64,000 nucleotides of DNA. Origin: CAXTEJ01 sp964243295. GTDB taxonomy: Bacteria; Actinomycetota; Actinomycetes; Actinomycetales; Angustibacteraceae. The stretch spans positions 9,094 through 73,093 of the forward strand of contig CAXTEJ010000014.1 of NCBI GenBank assembly GCA_964243295.1, given 5' to 3'. Positions 1 through 6,571 of this stretch are shown piece by piece. A model generated the notes under the pieces. The model made no database searches. It was not told where the DNA came from and saw only the letters and a program-made list of their open reading frames with translations. The first letter of the stretch is position 1. Each line of letters starts with the position of its first letter. The position numbers and the translations under genes are program-made.

Positions 1-1
1 G

Positions 2-1228
2 ATGTTCGAGGTCTTGTCCGGCATCCTCGTCAAGGACGGCGCGTCGGCGAAGGAGGCTGCGGACAAGTTCCCCGCCTACTCCCAGGCCATCGCCGAGGCC
101 GCGTCCCAGCAGAAGGCCGCAGCGGTCGGCGGCGACGTCTTCGCCGAGACGCAGCGGCGGGTCACCGCGAGCACTGAGAAGGCCGTCGTCGTGACGAAGG
201 AGGCCGCTGACGCCGCCGACAAGTGGCGGACCTCCCTGATGGACCTCGACGGGGCGTTCGTCGACCCTCTTGACGCCTACACGACGCTGCTCGACGAGAA
301 GAACAAGGCCGAGCAGGCGACAGCGCAGGCGACCGCTGACGCGACGAAGTCCGGCAAGGACTCGTGGGAGGACTACGCCGAGCAGGTCGACGTGCCGATG
401 AGCGAGTACCTCAGGAGCCTCGAGAAGCAGGTCGCCGCTCAGTCGGACTGGGAGACGAACATGCTGCGGCTGTCGTCGCGGGTGTCTCAGGGCACCCTCG
501 ACGAGCTGGCGAAGATGGGCCCCGCGGGTGCCCCGCTGGTCGCGCAGCTGGTCACAGCATCGGACGGCGAGCTCAAGAAGATGGAGAAGTTGTTCCGGGC
601 CCGCTCGGACAACGCGACCGGTGCTATCGCCGACAACCTGATCGCCGCTGGCCCCGTCCTAACTGCCTTGGCGGCGAAGGCGGGGCAGAAGACTGCCGAC
701 GGGTACGCCCGCAAGCTGGCGGCTGGCACCGCCACGGTCGCTGAGATCGTCAAGAAGTACGGCCTCGTCATTGACGAGTACGTACCGGAGGCCAAGACCA
801 CCCGTTTTGGCACCCCTGGCATCGACAATTCCATCGAACACGTCAAGAAGCTGCGTGACGCCATCCTCGACATCAAGGACCGGAAGGTCACCGTCTCGGT
901 CGCGACGATGCAGGGGACTCTCAACAAGATCCAGGCCGGCGGCACCGGTCGGGGAGTGGCCACCGGCGGTTACATCGCCGGTCCCGGCGGGCCGACGTCC
1001 GACGACATCCCCGCGTGGCTGTCCAACGGTGAGTACGTCGTGAAGGCGTCGTCGGTGGCGAAGTACGGCACGACCATGCTCGACATGCTCAACGCCGGCG
1101 CCTACGCCGCAGGTGGCCGCGTCTCGCGCAACAACGCCGCGGCCCTCGCTACCGCACGCACACCTCTCACCCCTGCTGGGCGCCTTCAGCGCGTCAGCTT
1201 CCGCCACCTGATCGGAGCCACGGCATGA
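2..1228 (+). CDS. Phage tail tape-measure protein, 3' part
   Basis: Likely the C-terminal part of a tail tape-measure protein, which sets tail length and helps DNA injection in siphophages. The reading frame is open to the window edge, so the ATG at base 2 is probably internal. The protein is Ala/Lys/Glu-rich and helical over its first 250 residues, with several coiled-coil-like stretches. It then has the Gly-rich tail seen at the end of many tape-measure proteins: ATGGYIAGPGGPTSDDIPAW followed by LSNGEYVV. That motif is the main evidence; the rest is low-complexity helix. Its stop overlaps the next start by 4 nt (ATGA), so the two are probably co-translated. It marks the first kilobases as prophage. 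Other tail or minor structural roles are possible. Confidence 0.7.
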   Translation: MFEVLSGILVKDGASAKEAADKFPAYSQAIAEAASQQKAAAVGGDVFAETQRRVTASTEKAVVVTKEAADAADKWRTSLMDLDGAFVDPLDAYTTLLDEKNKAEQATAQATADATKSGKDSWEDYAEQVDVPMSEYLRSLEKQVAAQSDWETNMLRLSSRVSQGTLDELAKMGPAGAPLVAQLVTASDGELKKMEKLFRARSDNATGAIADNLIAAGPVLTALAAKAGQKTADGYARKLAAGTATVAEIVKKYGLVIDEYVPEAKTTRFGTPGIDNSIEHVKKLRDAILDIKDRKVTVSVATMQGTLNKIQAGGTGRGVATGGYIAGPGGPTSDDIPAWLSNGEYVVKASSVAKYGTTMLDMLNAGAYAAGGRVSRNNAAALATARTPLTPAGRLQRVSFRHLIGATA

Positions 1229-2124
1229 CCCTCATCGCGTTCCACACCACCAAGACCAGCGCAGACGTCTTGACCGACACGTGGGCTTATCTCAACGACG
1301 CCAGCCAGATCGCCCGCTCGAGCAAGACCTACCCGATCCAGCACCTCAACGCCGTCTACATGACGCAGGGCGACTGCACCTTCGGAGGCCGCGCCGGGCT
1401 GGTCTTCGACGGCCTGGCCCGACTCAGCGAGTCCTTCGACGCGCTCGTAGAGGCGGCACCGGCCAACCTCGGCCACGCCTGGATGAGCGTGAAGATGGAC
1501 CACCCAGGATTCAAGCCATTCAAGTCGGCCGTCTTCCTGGTCGGCTACTCCACGGGCGCCGAGTCCTTCCAGGCGTGGGAGATGGCGTCAGCAGAGGGCT
1601 TCGCGCCGCGGCAGATCGTCGGCACCTTCGCCATGCCCAGCCCGCTAGACGCTCGCCCTGGCGACGCCGAGGCGGACTCCCTGATCGCCTCGTACAGCAG
1701 GCTTGGGGGCGGCCCCGGCGAAGAGAGCGCCGAAGACGCGGCGGCGATGGCCGAGTTCTGCGACGCCTTGGACCTGTGGCGGTCGCTGCCGCCGCTGGCA
1801 CGACCGAACACGGAGAAGGACTGGGTCGACCTGGCCCGACGTGTCCGCCAGCAGCGAGCCCTCATCGACATCCGAACCGGCCTGAAGGTCTTCGTCGCCG
1901 GCGAGCTGCACCTAACGAAGCTGCAGCGCGGGCAGGTCACCACGCGCACCGTCCACAGCTTCAACGATCAGGGTGAGGAGCTGGCCCAGATGGTCGCCGG
2001 TACCATGCACCCCATCGCCCTCGCCCTGCCGTGCCTGTGCGGCTCAGGCGAGCGGTTCAAGGACTGCTGCTCAGCGCGCTTCAGCAAGCAGGGGTGGCTC
2101 AGCACCACCCTCGTCAACCGATAG
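1225..2124 (+). CDS. Putative Ntn-hydrolase-like protein with C-terminal SEC-C motif
   Basis: A 299-residue protein of unknown role, translationally coupled to the tape-measure gene. The C-terminus carries a SEC-C zinc-binding motif, CLCGSGERFKDCC (about residues 272-284), as found at the end of SecA. The N-terminus begins MTLIAFH. If Met is removed, Thr becomes residue 1, and an Asp falls at 17 (VLTDTW) and a Lys at 33 (RSSKTYPI). This is the exact catalytic spacing of proteasome beta subunits and HslV, and a Gly follows near 48 (MTQGD). I infer a possible N-terminal-nucleophile hydrolase fold. No family assignment was verified. The ATG overlapping the upstream stop fixes the start and therefore the Thr position. 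A perfect hairpin follows 8 nt after the stop. Confidence 0.6.
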   Translation: MTLIAFHTTKTSADVLTDTWAYLNDASQIARSSKTYPIQHLNAVYMTQGDCTFGGRAGLVFDGLARLSESFDALVEAAPANLGHAWMSVKMDHPGFKPFKSAVFLVGYSTGAESFQAWEMASAEGFAPRQIVGTFAMPSPLDARPGDAEADSLIASYSRLGGGPGEESAEDAAAMAEFCDALDLWRSLPPLARPNTEKDWVDLARRVRQQRALIDIRTGLKVFVAGELHLTKLQRGQVTTRTVHSFNDQGEELAQMVAGTMHPIALALPCLCGSGERFKDCCSARFSKQGWLSTTLVNR

Positions 2125-2131
2125 CACCGCC

Positions 2132-2174
2132 GACAGCGCCCCACCTGCTCCGGGATGGCAGGTGGGGCGCTGTC
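2132..2174 (+). terminator. Perfect 16-bp hairpin terminator
   Basis: GACAGCGCCCCACCTG (2132-2147) is exactly complementary to CAGGTGGGGCGCTGTC (2159-2174) around an 11-nt loop, 8 nt after the SEC-C gene stop. There is no U-tract, as is common in actinobacteria. It ends the late phage transcript and argues against any start at 2155 for the next gene. Confidence 0.75.
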
Positions 2175-2283
2175 CGGTGTCATGACACCGGCAGGCACCT
2201 TCCCAACAATCGGCCGCTCTGCTTGGCCTGTGTCAAAATGCGCCGCTACGAGACATCGGGTGGAGCGAAGGGCGGCGGCATCG

Positions 2284-2769
2284 GTGCTACCGGAGCTAGA
2301 CGCCGACGGTCGGCTGCCACCTGGTCGCCATCGAGGCACCCTCGCCGACCTGAGGGCGCGATTCGTCGACGGCGCTCCCTTCGAGGCGGAGCGGTCGGTT
2401 GTCTTCGCGGCCCTCGAGCTGTGGGCCAGGCGGGTGTGGGCCGCCTTCCCAGAGGCGAGGCTCTGGGTGGATGGTGGGTTTGTGACCCGCAAGGACTGGG
2501 CTGCGCCTCGAGACGTCGACGTAGCCTTCATCGTCAAGGTGGGCGATGTGATGTCGGTGCCTGATGCCACCCTGGCCTCCCTCGTGACCGACCACCTGCC
2601 GGACGGCACGAGAGTCCAACCGATGGGCGGCCTAGTCGACGGCTTCATGGCCTTTCGAGGACCCACCGATATTCCGTTCTGGGATCAACAGTGGTCAAAG
2701 GTCCTTGATGAGCACCGCAACGAGCTGTCCGGAGTGCGGAAGGGTTACGTGGAGGTGATGCCTGAATGA
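2284..2769 (+). CDS. DUF6932-like nucleotidyltransferase-fold protein
   Basis: A protein of about 161 residues if it starts at GTG 2284. The frame is open back to an ATG at 2155, but that ATG lies inside the hairpin terminator. The N-terminus has LPPGRHRGTLADLRARFV. The middle has LWVDGGFVTRK then PRDVDVAFIV, resembling the G-G/S...D-x-D signature of nucleotidyltransferase-fold proteins. I recall this arrangement from the DUF6932 family; the match was not checked. Nucleotidyltransferase-fold proteins include toxins, antitoxins and tRNA-modifying enzymes, so a role in phage defence or a toxin-antitoxin pair is plausible but unproven. It overlaps the next gene by 4 nt (ATGA). Base composition is less GC-rich than the core genes. 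Confidence 0.55.
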   Translation: MLPELDADGRLPPGRHRGTLADLRARFVDGAPFEAERSVVFAALELWARRVWAAFPEARLWVDGGFVTRKDWAAPRDVDVAFIVKVGDVMSVPDATLASLVTDHLPDGTRVQPMGGLVDGFMAFRGPTDIPFWDQQWSKVLDEHRNELSGVRKGYVEVMPE

Positions 2770-3728
2770 GCGACGATGCGGATGCCTCCATGGCGGCGCT
2801 GCGCGAGGCGTGGTTGACCTCCACAGGGGACGCAAGGTTGGACCGCTGGAAGCGTCAGTCTCTCGAGATGGCAGTCAATGAGCAGCCAGCTTCGGCTATG
2901 ACGCTTGCCCAGCTCAAGGCGGAAGGTCGGACGGAGCTCGACCTGCATCTTCGAGGGGCTTCAGTTGTCGGGCATGAAACACCCGCGCTCGGCTTTGGTC
3001 GCTTCATCGCCCGCACTTCCCTTGCCGTCAAGGAGGTCGCTAAGTCGGTGGCGGGCATCCGCCGCCTCGCCGCGCAACTTCAGATTCTCGCTCCTGCCCC
3101 CGGTTCTGTCCGGGTGGTCTTCCGTTCGCCGCAGCGCCAGGAAGCGCAGTCCGCGCTTCCTGGCACCGGGACCGACTCACTAGAGGCCATTGCGTTGCGT
3201 CGACTGGTCGCCTTGATGCTGCAAGCGGAGAGGACGGACGTCGAGAACTCGCCAATCGAGGCGACCCTGTATGGCTTGAGCGGAGACGCGCGAAGGTCAG
3301 TTCGCTCGCTCGCGCGATCTGTGGCAGACGCGCATTGGAGCCTCACAGGCGAGCTGCGTCGCGGGGATGGGTCCTTGACGCCAATTCAAGTCACTCCCGC
3401 CGGCGCGATGAGGCTGGCCGACGCGGCGGCTGTGAAGTACGCGGAAGTTGAGCACAATCATGTGTTGAGAGGTGTTGTCGACGGCTGGGTGTGGTCGGAA
3501 GCCACAATGACCTTCATTCCAGAAGAAGGTCGACGCTTCCGCGCGAGCGTCGCGGAGCAAATGCATGCCGCCGTTGCACATGCCAACGACGATCCGCGAC
3601 CAAGGGTCCGAGCCGTATTCACTGTCGTCCGAACATTTCCGCCAGGTGAGTTCAGTTCAGTGCAACTCAGTTATGAACTCACGTCAATATCAACGACCGA
3701 CGTTGACATGGAGCTTCCCCTAAGCTAG
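2766..3728 (+). CDS. Unknown partner of the nucleotidyltransferase-like gene
   Basis: A 320-residue protein not recognised from sequence. It starts inside the stop of the DUF6932-like gene, so the two are almost certainly a co-expressed pair. It is soluble, with no signal peptide or membrane segment. Residues about 57-115 (DLHLRGASVVGHE, then LQILAPAPGSVRVVF) look like an alpha/beta domain with a strand-turn-strand end. The rest is mixed helix, and the C-terminal 40 residues are beta-rich. Codon use is distinctly less GC-biased than in flanking core genes, for example runs such as GAAGTTGAGCACAATCATG, which fits recent transfer. Its end overlaps the 3' end of a truncated helix-turn-helix gene on the other strand, suggesting insertion of this cassette into older phage DNA. 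Confidence 0.55.
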   Translation: MSDDADASMAALREAWLTSTGDARLDRWKRQSLEMAVNEQPASAMTLAQLKAEGRTELDLHLRGASVVGHETPALGFGRFIARTSLAVKEVAKSVAGIRRLAAQLQILAPAPGSVRVVFRSPQRQEAQSALPGTGTDSLEAIALRRLVALMLQAERTDVENSPIEATLYGLSGDARRSVRSLARSVADAHWSLTGELRRGDGSLTPIQVTPAGAMRLADAAAVKYAEVEHNHVLRGVVDGWVWSEATMTFIPEEGRRFRASVAEQMHAAVAHANDDPRPRVRAVFTVVRTFPPGEFSSVQLSYELTSISTTDVDMELPLS

Positions 3729-3920
3729 TGCCGTCGGTGCCGACGCAGGGTTCTCACGGCCGTCGAGGCTAGTGACGGTGGCCGGGCGGGGGACTGAGGC
3801 GTTTGCCTCAGTCGCCAAATCCCGGGAGACCGTCTTCTGGTCGACCCCAACGATCGGGGCAATCGCCCGGGTCGACATGCCTTCACCGGCCAGGTAGCCC
3901 ACCAGCGCCTCTGCCGACAC
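3720..3920 (-). pseudogene. Truncated helix-turn-helix DNA-binding protein
   Basis: A 66-codon remnant read from a GTG. It contains a helix-turn-helix core, GMSTRAIAPIVGVDQKTVSR, followed by VPRPATVTSLDGRENPA, a pattern I associate with the N-terminal part of actinophage ParB-like or replication regulators. Those proteins normally continue for 100 or more residues; here the frame stops soon after and runs into the end of the convergent gene. Upstream (3937-4020) another minus-strand frame ends in VKVCEAVEA and may be a second remnant. I read it as debris left when the neighbouring cassette was acquired. A genuine small repressor is an alternative. Confidence 0.45.
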
Positions 3921-4041
3921 GCTCAGTGGCGGTTCACGCCTCCACCGCCTCGCACACCTTCACCAGCGCGTCGTTCAAGCCCTCGACCGGCTCCGTCGCG
4001 GTGACTTCGGCGACGCCTGACACCCTGCGTCCGGCGACGAC

Positions 4042-4073
4042 GCGCCCCCGCCTGATTGGTGCAGGCGGGGCGC
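4042..4073 (-). terminator. Hairpin terminator downstream of small minus-strand genes
   Basis: CCCCGCCTG (4046-4054) pairs with CAGGCGGGG (4062-4070), extended by GCG/CGC past one bulged C. It lies just beyond the stop of the minus-strand pair at 4091-4866. The rest of the gap from 3921 to 4090 shows only possible coding remnants. Confidence 0.6.
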
Positions 4074-4090
4074 TGTCGTGTTGGCCTGGG

Positions 4091-4570
4091 CTAGCGCTCC
4101 AGATGCGGCAGCGGGTGCAGCATCTCGGCCTCGTCGGCCATCCGAACGAGCGCCGCAGCGATGCTCCGGGCGATCGGTGGTGTGACGAACAGCCGCTTCG
4201 CCTCGCCGGCTTCGTCGTCAGGCTGGACGCCGACCGCCGTCAGGGCCAGCTCAACGTAGGTCGGCTGGCCGCTGCGGTAGACATCGTCCGGGTAGACCCC
4301 GTTGAGGTAGCTGGCAACTAGGTGACCCCACAGGTGAGCCTCGTCCCCGGCGGCGTCGACCAGGTCTGCCGTCAGGATTGCCGAGGTGGTGCAGTAGGCG
4401 CCGTGCTCGGCGACAGGGGTGTCGGGCAGGTCCTGCTGGCAGAACCACGCGCATCGGCCGTACATCGTCAGTGTGCCGTCCCGCTTGTCCCGCCGCCGGC
4501 CGGCCTCGTAGCTCTCTCCGACGGGAGTCTCGGCCATGGGCAGCGGGAACAACGGCCTGGTGGCGCTCAC
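4091..4570 (-). CDS. Small hypothetical protein, DUF6907-like
   Basis: A 159-residue protein of unknown function. It has RCAWFCQQDLPD, then a run of hydrophobic and acidic segments, and ends PPIARSIAAALVRMADEAEM. A CxxxC-type start followed by a C-terminal helix selecting rows of Ala/Leu is reminiscent of the actinobacterial DUF6907 group carried on plasmids and integrative elements. That resemblance is from memory and weak. It is the second gene of a two-gene unit; its ATG overlaps the TGA of the upstream gene. The transcript probably starts at the operator region near 4900 and ends at the hairpin at 4042-4073. Confidence 0.5.
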   Translation of the reverse strand: MSATRPLFPLPMAETPVGESYEAGRRRDKRDGTLTMYGRCAWFCQQDLPDTPVAEHGAYCTTSAILTADLVDAAGDEAHLWGHLVASYLNGVYPDDVYRSGQPTYVELALTAVGVQPDDEAGEAKRLFVTPPIARSIAAALVRMADEAEMLHPLPHLER

Positions 4571-4866
4571 AGTGCCTCTGCCCGGTCGATCCCGTCCACG
4601 ATGATCTGCAGCGCGGCGATCGCGCGTCGCATCGCTCGCACGTCCTCACGGAGAGGCGCGTCGACCTGCACTAGGTCGTAGTCCTCGCCGTCGACGTCCA
4701 GGGTGACGAGGATGTGGCTGGCGCTCGCGTACTTGCCCAGGGCCGCGTCGTTGCCGCCGAGCTTGAGCTCGACGGCGAGGTTCGGGTTGGTCTTGAAGTG
4801 CGCGCTGCGGTCGTGGTCCTCGGCCTCGTAGCGGAACTGGCACTGCTCGATGCTCAGAGTGGTCAT
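4567..4866 (-). CDS. Small hypothetical protein of integrative element
   Basis: A 99-residue acidic protein, not recognised. It starts MTTLSIEQCQFRYEAEDHDR and ends in a helix, RAMRRAIAALQIIVDGID. The central part (LAVELKLGG, then ASHILVTLDVDGEDYDLV) suggests beta strands. It is the first gene of the minus-strand pair and sits about 20 nt downstream of a plausible promoter whose -35 is embedded in a palindrome shared with the divergent AlpA-like gene. That layout suggests it is controlled by that gene's product or another element-encoded repressor. Function is unknown. Confidence 0.5.
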   Translation of the reverse strand: MTTLSIEQCQFRYEAEDHDRSAHFKTNPNLAVELKLGGNDAALGKYASASHILVTLDVDGEDYDLVQVDAPLREDVRAMRRAIAALQIIVDGIDRAEAL

Positions 4867-4903
4867 GGTGAGGACTCCATCTCGGTGCGTTTATGGGCCT
4901 GGG

Positions 4904-4962
4904 CCCTTGACTGTGTCAAGGGCTATGTGACACCAAGGGCTTGACTGTGTCAAGTACCTTGG
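4904..4962. promoter_or_regulatory. Divergent operator with two palindromes
   Basis: CTTGACTGTGTCAAG occurs twice (4906-4920 and 4940-4954, centres 34 bp apart). The first extends to CCCTTGA/TCAAGGG; the second is nested in CCAAGG (4933-4938)/CCTTGG (4957-4962). On the minus strand the first copy supplies TTGACA (4919-4914), 17-18 nt before CCATAA/CATAAA near 4890-4896, ahead of the gene starting at 4866. The plus-strand gene starts at 4967. A dimeric regulator bound here would cover both promoters. Confidence 0.6.
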
Positions 4963-4966
4963 GCGC

Positions 4967-5155
4967 ATGACACATCACCTCATCGGCCTGACCGAGATCG
5001 CCGTACTGCTCGGGGTCACTCGGCAGCGGGCACATCAACTGGCGTCCAGCGAAGGGTTTCCACCTCCGGCAGCCACCCTCGCGAGCGGACGCGTCTGGGA
5101 GACGGACGTCGTAGAGGCATGGGCGTCGCGAAGAAGCGGCGGGCCGGTCGCCTAG
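4967..5155 (+). CDS. AlpA/excisionase-like helix-turn-helix protein
   Basis: A 62-residue DNA-binding protein with the winged-helix layout of AlpA and MerR-like excisionases: LIGLTEIAVLLGVTRQRAHQ (recognition helix), then GFPPPAATLASGRVW and a C-terminal helix DVVEAWASRR. Such proteins act as directionality factors or regulators for integrases of prophages and actinomycete integrative elements. The position fits: it is the last gene of the element, 120 bp from the duplicated tRNA-Val end, and reads toward it. No integrase gene is present between it and the att site, so the integrase is either at the other end or lost. It is divergent from the 4866 gene across the palindromic operator. Confidence 0.75.
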   Translation: MTHHLIGLTEIAVLLGVTRQRAHQLASSEGFPPPAATLASGRVWETDVVEAWASRRSGGPVA

Positions 5156-5274
5156 TCCGCACCAAGTCCGCAAGACGACCAAGACCAGTCATCGCTAGTC
5201 CCCCTGAACCAACGCAGGCAACACCCGGCTGAGCACGAGGTGACCCAACGCTGCAGGTCAGAGACCCAACCGGT

Positions 5275-5324
5275 CCGCGCTTACACCGCGGGTGTCGTCG
5301 GTTCGAGACCGGCCGGGCCCACAC
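5275..5324 (+). repeat. Attachment site: 3' half of tRNA-Val(TAC)
   Basis: The sequence folds as the 3' part of a tRNA. The anticodon arm is CCGCG/CGCGG (5275-5279, 5287-5291) around loop CTTACAC with anticodon TAC. A 5-nt variable loop follows, then the T arm GTCGG-TTCGAGA-CCGGC (5297-5313), the acceptor strand CGGGCCC (5314-5320) and discriminator A. The D arm and 5' acceptor strand (expected GGGCCCG) are absent upstream. Such a 3' fragment is the classic right attachment site left by a tyrosine integrase; the intact tRNA should lie beyond the left edge of the window. Confidence 0.8.
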
Positions 5325-5344
5325 CGTGCTCACGACCGGGCCGG

Positions 5345-5350
5345 TAGCCT
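5345..5350 (+). promoter_or_regulatory. -10 element TAGCCT for nif3-like gene
   Basis: TAGCCT ends 7 nt before the GTG at 5358, so transcription would begin at or next to the start codon (leaderless). It lies 21 bp beyond the tRNA-Val fragment, outside the element. Confidence 0.5.
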
Positions 5351-5357
5351 GCGGCGC

Positions 5358-6560
5358 GTGAGCCCGACCGATGTGCCCGCGCCGCTGCTGCGGAACGTCG
5401 TCGATGCGCTCGAGCGGTTGTACCCGCCATGGACGGCGCAGTCGTGGGACGCCGTCGGGCTGGTGTGCGGTGACCCCGACGAGCCGGTGCGCCGCGTGCT
5501 GCTCGCCGTCGACCCGACCGAGGCCGTCGTCGACGAGGCGCTCGACTGGGGTGCGCAGCTGCTGATCACCCACCACCCGCTGCTGCTGCGCGGCGTGCAC
5601 GGCGTCGCGGCCACGAGCGCGAAGGGCCGGCTGGTGCACCGGCTGGTACGTGGCGGCTGCGGGCTGCTCACCGCCCACACCAACGCCGACGTCGCGTCGC
5701 CCGGCGTCAGCGACGCCCTGGCGCGCACCCTCGGGCTCGCCGGCCTCGTCCCGATCGTGCCGGGGCCGGTCGCGCCGCTCGACAGCATCGTCGTGCACGT
5801 GCCCACACCGGACGTCGACCGGCTCGTCGACGCGCTCGCCGCCGCGGGTGCGGGCGCGCTGGGCACCTACTCCCGCTGCGCCTTCACCTCACCGGGCACC
5901 GGCACCTTCCTGCCCGGGGAGGGCGCGGTGCCCGCGGTCGGCACGGTCGGGCAGCAGGAGGTCGTCGTCGAGACTCGGGTGCAGATGGTGCTCGCGCGCC
6001 GTGACCGCGGTGCCGTCGTCCGGGCGCTCCGGCAGGCGCACCCGTACGAGGAGCCGGCTTTCGAGCTGCTCGAGCTCGTCGACGACCCGACGACGCCCGT
6101 GGGGCTCGGTCGCGTGGGCGACCTCGAGCAGGCCATGACGCTCGGGGGCTTCGCCCAGCACGTCGCGGCGGTGCTGCCCGCGACCGCCCAGGGCGTACGC
6201 GTCGCAGGCGACCTCGCGGCGCCGGTGCGTCGTGTCGCCGTGTGCGGGGGAGCGGGCGACGACCTGTTCGACGCCGTGCGCGCGAGCGGCGCCGACGCCT
6301 ACGTCACCGCCGATCTGCGCCACCACCCCGCCTCGGAGGCCCGCGAGCACGACCGGGGCGCACCGCCGTACCTGCTCGACGTGGCCCACTGGGCCAGCGA
6401 GTGGCCGTGGCTCGCGGGGTGCGCCGGCCGGCTCGGGTCCGCCCTCGCGGCCGACGCCCCCGGGCCGCGCGGCGCTCCCACTACGGTGGAGCTGCGTGTC
6501 AGCACGACGCGCACCGACCCCTGGACGGCGCACGTCCCGAGCGAGCGGAGCACCCCCTGA
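5358..6560 (+). CDS. Nif3-like dinuclear metal-centre protein
   Basis: A 400-residue member of the Nif3/YqfO family (often labelled GTP cyclohydrolase I type 2 homologue), a conserved cytosolic metal-binding protein of uncertain activity. Metal ligands are visible: LLITHHPLLLRG (His72-His73), AHTNAD (Asp111) and the C-terminal LLDVAHWASEWPWL with His and Glu. An inserted PII-like domain lies between the two halves, matching the longer actinobacterial form. An ATG-like start at 5292 would lie within the tRNA remnant; the GTG at 5358, followed by SPTDVPAPLL and preceded by a -10 hexamer, is preferred. It heads a conserved trio with the zinc-ribbon and RNase H/CobC genes, as in the M. tuberculosis Rv2230c-Rv2228c cluster. 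Confidence 0.9.
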   Translation: MSPTDVPAPLLRNVVDALERLYPPWTAQSWDAVGLVCGDPDEPVRRVLLAVDPTEAVVDEALDWGAQLLITHHPLLLRGVHGVAATSAKGRLVHRLVRGGCGLLTAHTNADVASPGVSDALARTLGLAGLVPIVPGPVAPLDSIVVHVPTPDVDRLVDALAAAGAGALGTYSRCAFTSPGTGTFLPGEGAVPAVGTVGQQEVVVETRVQMVLARRDRGAVVRALRQAHPYEEPAFELLELVDDPTTPVGLGRVGDLEQAMTLGGFAQHVAAVLPATAQGVRVAGDLAAPVRRVAVCGGAGDDLFDAVRASGADAYVTADLRHHPASEAREHDRGAPPYLLDVAHWASEWPWLAGCAGRLGSALAADAPGPRGAPTTVELRVSTTRTDPWTAHVPSERSTP

Positions 6561-6571
6561 AGGCCCCCACC

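Noticed and set aside
2155..2283. Start of the nucleotidyltransferase-like gene at ATG 2155
   Set aside because: The ATG lies in the loop and arm of a perfect terminator hairpin and the added residues have no conserved pattern.
5230..5324. Complete tRNA-Val gene
   Set aside because: No D arm and no 5' acceptor strand complementary to CGGGCCC can be found upstream.
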